From positions 3,038,001 through 3,102,000 of the forward strand of contig NC_085920.1 in assembly GCF_035222485.1 (NCBI RefSeq): a DNA stretch of 64,000 nt. The letters run 5' to 3'. This document shows, in pieces, positions 1 to 12,249 of this stretch. A program made the position numbers and the translations under genes. The notes under the pieces were generated by a model. That model was given only the letters and a program-made list of their open reading frames with translations. It ran no database searches and had not been told where the DNA came from. The DNA comes from Podospora pseudoanserina (Eukaryota; Ascomycota; Sordariomycetes; Sordariales; Podosporaceae). Numbering within the stretch: the stretch's first letter is position 1; each line of letters begins with the position of its first letter.

Positions 1-3000
1 GTCCTGTGCACACCGGCGCCTTCGATGTAGTGGAGGTGAAACGCTTAAATGGCAAACTGTTGTGGGGGGTGGGATGACGAGAATGACGAGGGGTGGTGCA
101 ACGCCAGGGCACTCGGGTCTGAATGGCTCGCGCGCTGTCGACTTTTCTTTGTTGACGGACAGCCAGGTGTTCAGGTAATGGGCGGGATGATCGGCAGGCC
201 TCGTTCGATGGGAGAAGCACGGTCACGTTTTGGGTGGGTGGGAAAGACGACAGGTACAAGGCCGTTGCGATATTGCGGTCCTTTCCTTTCCTTTGTCTAC
301 AATGGCAGCAGCGGTCCGTCTCTGCCTATCTGGTTGTCGAACGGGGCCAGGCTGCGGGCGGGGTGCTTCCTCAGACGCTGCAGAATTGGGGGGGGGGTCT
401 GACTCGATTGGCACCGACAGCGGACGATCGCGGGGAATGTGTTGGGGAAAGTGGTGTTTGAGAGTGAGATGGAAAGTTCAAGCAGCTGCGGATCAATTTG
501 AGGTGTGAAGAGGAAGGAAAAGAAGGGGGTCGTTCTGTCCTCTGGCTCTTGCCCTCTTGACTTTGCCAGTTCCATCACCACCGACAAGCGGCGGTGGTGG
601 TACTAACTACTATGGGAAGCGGCGTCGATCACTGGTTCGGCCAGCACAGACGCCGCTATCAGCGTGTCCATCACACATTGGGCAATGTGATTGGCTACCA
701 CTCCAACGAGTGGACCAAACACTGCTGCTATGACCAATGCCGTCTGCAGAAAGGCTGCCGGCCTGGGGGTTAGCGTCCCCATCCTCCAGGGGAACGACCC
801 CGGGACTAGCAGTCTAAAGTGAAGCCAAGATCCCAGCTTTCGACGTCACGGCCCCACATTAAACTTCACCCAATCGAACGATATGCGGGGTAGTCGAACA
901 ACTGCCAGTCTCTCTCGCAACTCCCTGACATCCCCCAGCACAAGACATGTGCTGCCTCTTGGGCGCTGAAAACGGTCAGCACGATGGGATTGAAGGATGC
1001 GCATTGCATGATGTCGCATCTTTGGCAGCCTTCCACAGAAACCGTGAAAACAAAGATACCCTCTTGGCGAAGAGATGCATCACTGCGGCGGGCGAGCATG
1101 TGGCTTTGAGCTTAGCCAAATTAGGCATGTTGTAGTCTACTATAAAACGGCCTGGACTGGAATTTACCGTCCGACCATCCATACATCCCTCGTCCTTGCC
1201 ATTGCCTCTCACGAGATGCACATCACTTTTGCCACAGAACTGTCTTGTTTGCTGATGAGATCTGCCCCTAATCAACAATGACTGCAGCGAGATCCAATAT
1301 TGGCATATGAAAAGGGCGACGCAGGACCCCTTCTTCCCTCTCCCCCAATCAACGGACCGTCAGGCACAACCGCTTCCCCTCTTTTCACCGGTCAACAGCT
1401 GCAATGGTGCCGGGCTGCAAACTGATGCAACCACCAAATGCATCATATTCGTAAGCCGCCTTCTGGACTCTCAAAATGTCATGCGAAGACAGCTGTGTAG
1501 GGAAAAGGAGCAATCAATCGATTGACGGACAGTTGCTCCGGCTGCTTTCCCCCCACCCGATCACTCTCAGGAAGGGTCTGAAACCTTTTGTCTTGGAGAC
1601 CACGACACCATCTATGAGATCAACAGAGCTTTCCTGTCTATCTTGTGGGGGCCTTCCCTGCACCACCACAACCACCACGTCTCAGCTACATGACAGGATC
1701 CCATCCACCAATTCCAGGTGACCATGCCCGCAGTAGTCGCGCCAACTATCCTCTGACTTGGCTCCTTGTTAGTCCCCAGTCTAGCACACCTAGCCAATTC
1801 GGTGCCGGGGAGATAAAGCATACTGCAGCAACCCAAGCCAGCCCAGCAACTCCAAAGCAACCCTCCGGGAGAGAGCAATGCCAATGAAGCCGTCTTTCCG
1901 CACCTGAAGGGATCTGGTTGACTCCAGTTTTCCAGCCTGCCTGCATGACGGTTGAGTTGTAGATTGGCGAATCCTTTTACACTTGCATACTACCCCCTGC
2001 TCCATCACCTCTCGCTTCCAACCGTTCTGTCAGTCTTGAGTGCTGTACAGTACTTTGCTCGAGATTGGATTGACAAGAAGCTTAATGGGCCGAACACCAC
2101 CATTCCCCCATTCTCATTGAGCCCCTCAATGAGCGACGTGGCAAATGTCATCACCTCCCATCTCGCCAAAGTGGTCCGGAGATAACACCGCCCAAACTGA
2201 CCACTGAGAAGGTGGCGTACACCATGATGATGGCAGTCGATCGGGCATTTTGAAATGTCGTAGGGTGTCAAACGCCAGATTGCTCATTCGCCATGTGCGT
2301 AAGGAGGTTTCATATTCTCAGCAAGCCACACCATCAGACAACAGTGTGACATATGTCCCATAGCACCATAAGGCATACACTGGGGAAGCACAAACACCAG
2401 CAGGTGTGTGAGACACAACTTGGAAGGCAGCGGGGGTAATATATGCCTCTCGAGTTCAACGAGCCACGCGGACGTCATTGTTTTTCACTTGAAGGCTTCA
2501 AACTTCGCCGAGTTCCGTTTCACGAACATGAAGCTGAACCTCGTGTGTAGCTACAACTTTCTCTTTCAAAGGGTCATCGAACTGGCACTTCTATACGGTG
2601 TTCCAGGCCTGTCCTATCGGAACCCAGCATCGTATTCTCAACTACCTAACTTTTTTCTGGTCCCATCCCATCTTATTACCATCTGCAAATTCCCCGCATT
2701 TGTCGGCCATTCCGAGAAGTGGGCGCATGCAATATACTTACTCCTCTCCTCTTTCCGGGTTACCTATCCCATCCATCATGATGAGGAGCCAAAAGTCAAC
2801 TCAAGTATGACAATCTGCTGGCTCTTTCCTCCATCCCTACCTACCTACCTACTTCACCCAATCTTTACGGATCACCTGGTAACACACCGTTGAAACTTTA
2901 AATCTCCCACAGACGTCTGGGGGAGGGGGTTCGACTCCCCAGAGAACAGACAATTTGACTTTGACAACTCCCATGAATCTGGGAACATGGGTCGCAGGGG

Positions 3001-3289
3001 AGGTAGCTAACCTCCAGGAAAAGGGGTTTTAGCTCCAAGGGAGTTTTCTACTGGATTTGATCAATGGGGAAATATTCTCCTGCTTTGGGGACCCAAAAGT
3101 TGCCCGTAGAGCGAGAGAGAGCAAACCGGTTTCCGCAATCAAAATGACAGGTCTGTTCGTCCCCGTTGAAGAGTGTGCGCGACCAGAGTCCATGCATGCT
3201 CTTTGGCCTTTCAACAACACAGTGGACAAACCTTGGTGGTGTTAAGACGGACATGTGGAGGGTGGAAGCCGAGCCACAACCCCAAAAAA

Positions 3290-3318
3290 ACACACACACA
3301 CAAACACACCCACACACT
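3290..3318. repeat. (CA)n microsatellite
   Basis: An interrupted run of CA dinucleotides follows a 7-A run, in gene-free sequence. Confidence 0.8.
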
Positions 3319-4130
3319 TACTTTTGTTTCTTGTCAAGGTGGGTTGGGAAAGATGGGGGAGAAAGGCAAGTCTGTGTGACGAGCCCCTCATCTCTCACCT
3401 CTCTCACTGCATCTCTCCTTCGTGTCTGTAGATATTCGTTCTTCCTCCATTTTTAGACCCAAGCCTCCCTTTCTATTCATACATTCTGTTTATCAAGGTA
3501 TCACAACAACGGGTAACTGCACTGCTCAATCCCGCCCCTCGCTGCCTTGTCATTCTCGCCTTCATGTCTTGTCTTGTGCCCCCTCTCACCCATCACCCAA
3601 GCACCACCCCCACCAGCGACCCAAAAGGGGGGTTTCCGACGGGGATACAACGGGTTTGTCCACATCTACAACCTTCCCCGGTAGACTAAACAAAAGCAAG
3701 TCCATTTCCAAGAGGCCTTCCAACCCAGGGCCGGGCTCATGTGATCACTCCCTGTCGGCAATCCCCCCAACCAACACCACAAACCATCCAGATAGATGGG
3801 TCTCTCTACTCGTGGTTTGTCCCTATTTATCTATTTCCCCTACCGGTGGGGCTTGATAACAACACAACGATTGACATCGTTGATATTCACCATCAGCTGT
3901 TTCTATCTGCACAAGAGCAGTCACTCCATCCGCCTGCAAAAGGTAGTAAAACAGTCCTCATAAAAAAGGGGGCTGATGAGACAGAAAGCATGCTCAAGTC
4001 AAAATCTCCTGTCCTTGCATACCACTCGAACCAGCTCCCGTTCCACATGGCCCAATTCCTACATAACGTCAACAATCAAACCCCGTAAACATACCACCAG
4101 ACCTCCGTGCAATAAACCCCCATCTGTATC

Positions 4131-4188
4131 ACTTCACATGCACCGTCACCTCACATTCGACTTCACATGCACCGTCACTTCACATTCG
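4131..4188. repeat. 29-bp tandem duplication
   Basis: Two adjacent 29-bp copies, 4131-4159 and 4160-4188, differ at a single base, a C/T transition. The unit starts acttcacatgcaccgtcac. There is no coding context. Near identity implies a recent duplication. Confidence 0.85.
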
Positions 4189-4310
4189 CAAACCCCGCCC
4201 ATTCATAACAAAGGCAAAGACAATTACGGGGTATCTCATCCACCGCCTACACCACCTCATGTAAAACAACGAAGCAAAACTAGCTCACTAAATGGTATAT
4301 ACACTCCCTC

Positions 4311-4342
4311 GCTTGCTTGCTTGCCTGCTTGCTCGCTCGCTT
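4311..4342. repeat. GCTT/GCTC tetranucleotide repeat
   Basis: About eight copies of a degenerate tetranucleotide (gctt, gcct, gctc), in gene-free sequence. Confidence 0.8.
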
Positions 4343-4857
4343 CAATATGTTTATCTCATGTTATGTTGTTATCTCTCCCTCACAAAAAGAAATAGAAAGG
4401 AAAATTTCAAATACAAATAGAATACATACATCACCCATTGTTCTTCGTTCAACATTGCCAAAAGACCTCCCCTTCCCCCTTTTCCTAGTCCCCCCCCTCC
4501 CCCACGTGAATTATCTCTTTTTTTTTTCTCCCCCCGTTGCAAAAAGACAAAAAAACAAGAAAAAAAAAACAAAACAAAACATAACAAGCCCAGAAAAATA
4601 CCAACCCAAATTTCCCTTACTACTCCGTTTTGTGATGCAAGATGCAAATGTTTGTTGTGTTGCTTGATGGGGCCGCCATATACTCGTTACAGTAAGTTTT
4701 CCGCTCGAAAAAAAACAAAAAATCAAGCCATAAAAATATTTTTTGTTGCTGTCCACCCACCCTCCCCTCATCAAATCAATCCGCTGACCCCTCTCCCATC
4801 GCTAGCCCAATCCACAAGCGCAAGGAGAAGAATCACCATCGTGATGACAACTCAATC

Positions 4858-7722
4858 CTAGTGAATCGCACTGGGCGTAGGCGTGAGATCGCCCCCATCT
4901 TGCCCGCCCTCCTTGGAAGCAATCGCAGTCACCACCAAGTCATTACCCGTCCTTTCCTCACCACCCGCCTCGTCCGCATCGTCCTCAAAAACCACCGGAA
5001 TCATCGTCGACCCGCTCATAACGTCGTCTCCTGCCATGGAAGTAACCGGGGTAAAAGCCGTAATCGTCGAACGTTCGTCGTCGTCATCATCGGGGCCGCT
5101 CTCTTCCGAGCCTCCCGCCTTTCGTTGCTCCTTCGTGGCAGGCCGCCAGGTGTCCTCATCCCAGGGGTTGACCAAATCATCCGAAACACTGTGAGGTCTT
5201 TCCCTTCGTTCTTCCTCCAGGTCCTCGTGCGGCTTTTCCGATTGTTCTCGCTGGTCGGGCTGGCTCACTTGCTCCGGCTGCTCCGGTTGCTTCTGTGGAG
5301 CCGGTGTAGGCCCCGGGTTCCCGATGATCCACAGGTTACCATCTTCGTCCTCCACCTCCTCCGGCTGGTGGTATTCCTCCGGCTCGTCCCTCTTCCTCCA
5401 GTCCCGGTTCCATGGGCAACGCCAGTCATTATCCGCGCGCGCTCTTGAACACCCTCGTGGGTAGAAGTACTTAGATCCTCCCATTCGGCCGTCTCTGGCA
5501 CACCTAGCTCCGCCGAATTCCCGATCCCTTCCCCTTCTTCCTGGCCCAATACCATTGACATGAGTCCTGTCTATCCGCTCCCAAATATCGTTGCCCCAAA
5601 CACCATCATTAGGCAGCCGGCTCGCCGGTGCCGATGCGGGTTGGGATATTGGTGCCGGGGTCTCGACTGGCGGCTGTACACTCTCCTGCTTCTGAGGAAG
5701 CTGAGCCTTGAGTCTGGCTTGTGACTGATCCCAACTTGCCTTCCATAATACGTTGGTATTCCTTGCTGTTTCGGCGGTATGTTGGGCTTCGGGTTGGTGT
5801 TGCTCTTGGTGTTGCTCTTGGTGTTGCTCTTGGTGTTGGCCTTGTATTGGGATCTGGCCCTGTTGCTGGTGCTGACTTTCTTGTAGATGCTGGCTTTGCT
5901 GTTGAGCAGCGATCATGCCGCTTTCTTTCAGAGGTTCCATCGCCCCGACACTTCCGAAGAAGATGGCATCATTTACCAAGTTCGGGTAGAGGAATCCAAC
6001 CCAGCTCATGCTAAAAACCTGCTTGAATCCGCGATCCAGGATGAGGTACAGCATCGAGACATCGATGAGTTTGGCCATGGCTAACCGTAGATTTCTCATC
6101 AACACATTTGTGCCCTGCTCATACATCATGCTAAGAGCCCATCCGAGTGGGTTGTATAGGTTGAAAAGCTCTGGGTTGGGCTCTTGAAGACTGTTGGGAG
6201 AGCGCTCTTGGAGGATGGGAAGGTATTCTCCGATGATTGCAGTAGCCTCGTTAAGACGAGCCACGGCGAAATCCATCATGGCGGTGTATTCGATGGAAGC
6301 ACCGGCGATGTAGAGAAAGGTGTTGAATCGGAGCGGCTCGCCATAAAGTGGAGCGTTTCTGTCGTAGTAGGCATCTGGGTAGCTCTTGAGATACATGAAT
6401 TGCAGCGCGTAGCCTAGTTGCATGGCATCATGGCCGTCAAGCTCAAAGCGAATGTATCCAGCCTAGCACATATGTCAGGGCACTAGATCACGTTGAGGGG
6501 ATCTGGAATACCTACTGGATCTTTGGGAGGGAGGCGCTCTCTCATGAACTCGGATTCTCGAGACAAGATGTCATGATGTACCTGCCAAGACTTGTCTTTA
6601 CATACCACTAATACGTCCCATTCATATTGAGTATCCCAGAGTCTATTAAACCATTAGATAACATGTTCTTGTTCACAGAAACCTACCAACTTACGAATAT
6701 TCTCCCTTATCGTGAGCGGCAATCACCGTGGCAGTGCGCTCTGCCCTTTGCTTGATAAAGTCAAGTTGTGCGGCATCAACCGCTGGCGCTTCGCTGGTCA
6801 CATTCTCAGGCTCTTCTCTGATGGGTGAAGGTATGTCGGGGGCCGAGAAGCGACGGGCTCTCTGACGAGCAATTACCATGTCTGATTCAGAGGTGCTGGG
6901 CTTCTTAGTGGGTGAATCACAGACTCCAGCGCTGTTGTGGCGTTTCCTATCCGCTGGTTTCGTTGCTGAAGTTGAAGACGAATTCCTCTTGTGGTGGCCC
7001 TTATGCCTAGATTTCGATTTGGGAGTCGTCTTGTCTGTCACTGGCAAAGCTGGCGGCGGCGGTTGTGAGCTCAGGGAACCCTGGTGCAAGGTTTTCTCCC
7101 TGGAACCTGGTTGAGACCCGGGTGTTTTCGCCTTTGCGTCGCTCGAGTTTCTCCAGTTGCTCGACTGCGAAGATTTTGAGGGCATTTTTGCAGTGGGCTC
7201 ATGGGCAATCGAGGGATATTCCGTGTCTGCTGGCTTGGTTGTGCTGGTTTTGGGTGCCTTGGTGAGAACTTGGACTTTCTTGCCAGAGGCGACTTGGGCA
7301 TAACTTTGAGTTCTGGTGACAGTGGGGGCGCTTTTTGCTTTATGTTTTTCGGGTGACTGAGGTTTTGGCTGAGGTGGATTCCGTGGCGGTTCGCGAGCCG
7401 GCTTTTTCAACTGAGGAAACTCAGCGGAGGAGTTGTCTTTGGTATCCTTGACCTGGCGGTTCGGGCCGGGCCCTGGTACAGTGTTCCTGTCTCGACCTGG
7501 CTTGTGGTTTTGTTTGTGTTTTTGAAGCTGGTCTTGAGCACGCATCGCACCCTCAGGGCACTCCTTTTCTCCTTCTTTGGTGGTCGTTGGGGGCTCCTTG
7601 GTATCCTTGGTGGCTGGCTTAGACTTTGAAGCGAGGACTTTGCGATTCTTAATCGTGTCTCCTTTCAAAATTCTAGCATAGGAGAGCGAGGGTTGCCTCG
7701 CTGGAGGGTCTCGGGAATTCAT
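4858..7722 (-). CDS. BTB/POZ-like protein with disordered N- and C-terminal arms
   Basis: Three exons on the minus strand: 7722-6695, 6642-6516 and 6462-4858. Introns are 52 and 53 nt (GTAAGT...ATAG, GTAGGT...CTAG). The joined frame closes at 919 residues. Residues 1-340 are basic, Lys/Ser/Pro-rich and presumably disordered. Residues about 344-480 look like a fungal BTB fold: an LVVCKDKSWQVHHDILSRES-type segment followed by a GYIRFELDGHD...ALQFMYLKSYP segment and a helical continuation. BTB domains usually mediate dimerisation or cullin-3 binding, but no partner can be read here. The rest is Gln-rich, with EQHQ repeats, then Pro/Glu-rich and acidic. The BTB part becomes visible only after splicing, because exon 2 is 127 nt. 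The exact function is unknown. Confidence 0.7.
5794..5841 (-). repeat. 12-nt coding minisatellite (EQHQ repeats)
   Basis: Three perfect and one partial copy of ttggtgttgctc, read on the minus strand as Gln/Glu/His repeats in the BTB-like protein. Length variation between strains would be expected. Confidence 0.85.
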
Positions 7723-8910
7723 GGCAAGTGCCGGCGGCTATGCTGTATCCGGTGCCAATGCGGCTCAAGGTGGATGTGATGAGCGGGTGGTGATGTCAAG
7801 GTCGCATGCGAAGCATCAACATGGTCGGGGCAGATCGCTGCAGGAAGGAAACAAAATAAAACCTGCCCAAAAACTTGATCCAAGTTGGACGATTGTTCGC
7901 TTTTGAGGCAGATGGGTGTGAAATATGAAATGTGCGTGTGCTGTGCGGGCTGTTAGCAAGTTGACGAGCTTGAGGAAGTCAATCGCAGTTGTGCAGAAAA
8001 AGGTAACTTGGTTGGTCTTTGACTGAGAGATCAATTGATCAAGAAAGAACCGTGGATGTCACGCCGTGGTTTTGTGGTGTGCGGTCGTCGCAAACATCGG
8101 CCTCCTGTTGAAATTTTGGTGTTGTTTGTTGACGGCGATGCTCCACGGCCAGCTTCCCTCTCCAGACTTTTTGCACTTTTTGCGCAATTTTTCCGTTTTT
8201 CGCGGCTCTGAGCAACCCGGTCGGTCGCCAAAATAGAGACGAAATGCTCAGAACACGCAAATTGGCCGCTCAATGGTAGAACTGGAACTCAATCAAAGAA
8301 AAAGGCTGTTGCGCTGGTCGGTTTTCGTAGATTAATATGTGTTGCTCTCGTGGCTTTGGAGTGCATGATGGGTGCATCGGCCCTCAATTCACCTTCACTG
8401 TTGGGATTCACACAAGCATCATTTCATCCTATCTCGGCTGGCTGCTGGCTGCTTGCTCCGTGCAGCAGCGGGCAACGGGCCGTTCCTGCTTTGTATTTCA
8501 CTAGATCACTGACAGAGGGGGAAGGCACGATCAAGCCCGGGCTAAGGCAGGCAGGCTATTTTGGGGCAGACATCCCATCCCTTTTGATTAAAGTACCTTG
8601 ATTCTTGGGACACCTAATGGAACCTGATAAACACCCTTGACTCCATTCCTAACCTGGCGCAATGCAATGCTCGCTTAAAGCCACTTGTACAACCGTCCTG
8701 TTCTGCAACACAGTCATGACACCACGACTCGTCTCATTCACCGTGGACATGTGCCCCTCTCTGAACGAGGTGCCAGATGCTAGTTCCAAATGCCAATGTC
8801 AGCCTTCTCCTGACTAATATATGCCACAACCCCTCCTACTTGGTGCCATTGCTTTCGGTTTGCCGTATGTCGAGGATGGATATTCTTTCGCGTGCTGTGT
8901 CATTCAGATC
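7723..8910. other. Intergenic region between the BTB-like gene and PXR1
   Basis: This is the upstream region of the BTB-like gene (start at 7722, minus) and the 3' flank of PXR1 (stop at 8911, minus). I see no further coding region. Short open frames on either strand lack natural composition. Confidence 0.5.
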
Positions 8911-10173
8911 CTAGGACTTGATCATGAAGATCTGGGGGATGTCAGCACTGAGAAGAAACAATAGAATCCCAACGGTAGCTTACCTGATTGAGCGCCGCAC
9001 TATCTGCAAAGGCCATCTTCTTCTGGGCAATAAACCGTGACCTTGCCAGGTAGCGGGTATTCGTAGTCACAGGCGTCGAGTAACCGCTCCCAGTTGGCGT
9101 TGACGCATCACTTTCAACTGCCGGGGTGACACTCTCCTCTTTTTTGCGCTTCTTCTCCTTGGAACTGCTTGCGCCAGCCTCTGAACCTGATTCTGACATT
9201 GGCTTGTCCTTCTTTTTCTTGTCTTTCTTGTCCTTCTTCTCTTTCTTTTCTTTCTTCTCCTTCCTTTCCTTCGTCTTCTCCTTCTTTGCTTTCTTAACAT
9301 TCTCAGCCGATGTGTCTACCTCCTCTTCTGGAGACTCGCTCTTCTGCTTCTCCCGCTTGCTCGACTTCTCCGACTTGGTTGGCTCTGTGTTGCTTTCCGC
9401 CGAGTCCACCTTGCGCTTCTTCGACTTTTTGTCCTTCTTCTTCTCCTTCGAGCCGGCACTGTCTGTTTCAACATCAGATTCTGTTTTCCTCTTCTTGGAC
9501 TTCTTCTCCTTCTTGCGCGCCTTCTCGTCGTCCTTTTCTGTGTCCTCGTCGGCCTTGCGCTTTTTTGATGGGAGATCTGAAGGCTCCGAGGCTTCTGTCT
9601 CGGCGCTCTCTTCTGTGGACTCCTCGGAACTCTCCTGAGCACCATTGACCTCGCCCTTGTCGGCACCCTCTTGTGGCTCCTCCTTCAACACATCTCCCAC
9701 CAACCAACCGCCCCTAACGAAGCGAATCGTCCCTAATCTCCGCTCAAGGTATGAGTTCATCTTCAGATCCTCGCGCTTCTTCAGCTCACTCTCCAGCGCC
9801 TCCTCGCTCTTGCCGTTGAGTCTCCCGAGCAAGTGTTGGAAGTCGAAAAGTCCTGTGCACTCGTCTCCATTGTTTCGTTTGGCTCCAAGACCGAGGGTGT
9901 CGTCCTTCAAGGTGACCTGGATATGCGATGCGCTGGCAGCTCCATAGTTTTCGGCATGCGCCGCGTCCTTGGCTCCGAGGTACTGGCCCGGCTCCCACCC
10001 CTGCGACCGCAGCATCTTCTGGCCAAAAGATTCGGTGTTGCGCATCCATCTGTTGTTATTGGGATCGTTGCCGAGTCTCCGTTTGCTGTTCGCGGGCTTT
10101 GTCAGTTTCTGTTGGTTCCAGGATTCAACTACACACAAAGCGCGTCTTACTTCTTTGCACCGGCGAGACCCAT
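8911..10173 (-). CDS. PXR1: PXR1/GNO1: G-patch protein of rRNA processing and telomerase inhibition
   Basis: Three exons: 10173-10151 (23 nt), 10085-8984 and 8931-8911 (21 nt), with introns of 65 and 52 nt. The product is 381 residues. The N-terminus reads MGLAGAKNKRRLGNDPNN and is followed by the family's G-patch core (FGQKMLRSQGWEPGQYLGAK). The centre and C-terminal half are long Lys/Glu/Ser-rich KKE/KKD runs, typical of this nucleolar family. The last exon gives ALNQIFMIKS, matching the conserved PXR1 end. Family knowledge: G-patch partner of the helicase Prp43 in small-subunit rRNA and snoRNA maturation; PinX1 homologues also inhibit telomerase. Both ends are encoded by tiny exons, so an unspliced reading would miss the true start and stop. 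Confidence 0.92.
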
Positions 10174-10868
10174 TTTGCCCAGAAGTTGCCCGGCGCAGCC
10201 GAGCGTGAGATATTGAGGGGACGGGAGTTATGAAAAGCTGACGATCACAAAGTCTTCGAGGTACCTGGTGTTTCTTGGAGTTGCTTGTGTGGAACTTTTT
10301 TTTTGGCGGGGAACTGGTGCAAAATGATTCTGACGCCCCACACCGCCCAGATCCGATGGATGCCAAGGCTGCCATCTTGGATGAGTGGGACCAGTCTGCA
10401 GGGTTCCTGCCTCAACGGTCAGGGGTTGCAACATCACGGTTCTCGATGTCATCGTGCCTTCCTCGGGCAACTTCTTCGTTTTAAATGACTACCTACGATA
10501 CAAGTTCGAATTTAGCCCATATTATGAGAGAGTCATCATGGCTTGTGGACTATCATCGTCCGCTCTTGATACCTGTTCTCTTGATATAGGCTTCCTCATG
10601 CTTGTCCACGATGTGGCATGTAGCTAGAACTTTGGATGGTTTACACAGAACTCTATGAGACCCTTTATCTAGGTAGCTAGGTAGGCTTCTTTGGCTGCTG
10701 TGAGATACACCTTACCAAACATTCCCTCAACAATCTCCAATCAGGTAGTGGGCGCGCCACCAAACCCAAAGGGCCTGGCTTTGCTGGCAGGGGAGGTCTT
10801 TCAAATTTCTTCAACTTTTCCCAGACAAGTCAAACATACCACACACAACCCGTCATCGTATAAAGTTC

Positions 10869-11664
10869 ATGGCGATAATGGCGAAGGAGAGAAGAACTCG
10901 AAATCTCAGAGTGAAAGAACCCCGGCCGTCCTGCAACCGCCGTCGCCAGTCCACCAAGATCGACAAGGGCTTGTCCAAGAGGTAAGTCGCCGCTTCTGTT
11001 ACCACCTGTACACTCAAGACCAACCAACTCCAGGGACGCCAAACTCAAGCGCCGCACCAAATACCTCAAGAAAGCCATCAAAAAGAACCGCCGCCTAACC
11101 GAGCATCTCAACGAGCAGCTGACCCGTCTGACCACAACAATCGAACAAGCCAACACCCACCTGCCTGACACCAGCCAAATCAACAGCGAGATGAGAAATC
11201 TCAGCAATGGCATGGGAGTCCTCCTCGGTGGCATGGCCGAATACAAAGAAGGCATGCAACAACTCGGTGACGAGATGCAAATCGCGGAGCACAATCTGGA
11301 ACTGTTCAGCGAGACTATAAGAAGGCTCTTTGACAATGGCACGGAAGCACTCATGGACGATTTTCAGCCGTTCAAGAGAGATTTTGGGGTGATCTACCGA
11401 CTCACCGAAGCCATCCGTCAGCGGATGCAGAAGAGTGATGTCGGGCGGGGAATCAGCAGACCTGTCGACCGCCTGTTTGGGTGTATGTCGATCCTCCGCA
11501 GGTGTTTGGATGACAGCATGGAAACCCGCCTGAAGAACTTTGAGGGGAGGAAGACAAACCAGTTGTCAAACAGACTGTCTTCATTTGTTACTCGTGAGGA
11601 AGGGGCATGCAAGGTTGGAGGAGGTAATGGAAGGCAGAGACCAGGCAGAGACCGGTATAGTTAG
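10869..11664 (+). CDS. Predicted coiled-coil protein of unknown function
   Basis: Two exons, 10869-10981 and 11034-11664, joined by a 52-nt intron (GTAAGT...CCAG), give 247 residues. The first 45 residues are strongly basic (many RR/KK pairs), which could serve nuclear localisation or nucleic-acid contact. The middle (about 55-180) is helical and amphipathic and predicts a coiled coil, with repeated QL/EM heptad-like spacing. I do not recognise a family. An alternative start three codons downstream (Met4) is possible. The gene is divergent from PXR1, about 0.7 kb apart. Confidence 0.6.
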
Positions 11665-11881
11665 CCAATCCATATGCATCTTTTGTTCATACCCACCCAT
11701 CACACAACCCACTCCCAAGACCACACACCCAAATCGGCACAATAAAAATCTCTTTCTCTATCCCCCATCTTTAAACCTCAATTAAAACGCCCTGGTATTA
11801 TTCATTCCCCCAGTCCATCCATTTCAATCCCATATCGTAACCATATTATACACTTCCCCATCCTCTCCCTTCCTCCTGCTC

Positions 11882-12249
11882 CTAAACCTTGAACCCAAAC
11901 CCAGCCATACAACTCCTATACTGATCAATGGTCGACAAGCAGTCCTTTTGTGGGTCGGCAGCCTTGGAGAAGAGCATGCACTCGTCGCGCTTGGCCTTTT
12001 CATCTTTGCACACGCAGCAGGGCTATTATTTCTTTTTGTTAATCCCCCCCCCCTAGCTCAATCGTTCAACAGGTAAATCTGTGACGGACCTTGGGCTTGT
12101 CAGCAGCAGCAGCAGCAGCTGACTGGGCGATCACCGGCGCAACCGGGGCGCTGGAGGCTATGAGGGGTGTTAATCACGCCATCCATGAGACAACGAGAGG
12201 GGACGGGGAACATACCGATTGAGCTGGCGGTAGCTTGGGCGGAGGACAT
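11882..12249 (-). CDS. COX17: COX17: copper chaperone for cytochrome c oxidase
   Basis: Three exons: 12249-12216, 12157-12090 and 12022-11882, with introns of 58 and 67 nt. The product is 80 residues. An Ala-rich N-terminus leads to KPCCVCKDEKAKRDECMLF and a second helix ending in YRSCMAGFGFKV. This is the twin CX9C helical hairpin plus the adjacent Cys-Cys copper site characteristic of Cox17. Family role: carries Cu(I) in the mitochondrial intermembrane space to Sco1 and Cox11 for cytochrome oxidase assembly; import and folding use the Mia40 disulfide relay. A CACGTG motif lies at 12489-12494, about 240 bp upstream of the start. Length and all key cysteines are normal. Confidence 0.95.

Larger units (their letters stand above)
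1..4857. other. Long gene-free stretch at left edge
   Basis: I find no reading frame here with recognisable domains, natural composition or splice continuity. The longest open frames (about 160 codons near 2.4-2.9 kb) look like chance. The stretch is pyrimidine-rich on the + strand between about 3.4 and 4.8 kb and holds several short repeats that are listed separately. The part next to 4858 would be the 3' flank of the BTB gene. A TATA-like element (tataaaa) lies at 1141 but no credible coding region follows it. The stretch may be long regulatory sequence of a gene beyond the left edge, or hold non-coding RNA; nothing in the sequence decides this. Confidence 0.5.

Noticed and set aside
2408-2893. 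161-codon + strand open frame
   Set aside because: Composition lacks coding character, no domain is seen, and nothing splices to it in the surrounding gene-free region.
2905-2950. T-arm-like hairpin (gagggggttcgactccccag)
   Set aside because: Only a T-arm-like stem-loop; no acceptor, D or anticodon arm can be built around it, so it is not called a tRNA.
9126-9638. Long + strand frame over PXR1, rich in Phe/Ser/Leu
   Set aside because: Antisense shadow of the Lys/Glu-rich coding sequence of PXR1.
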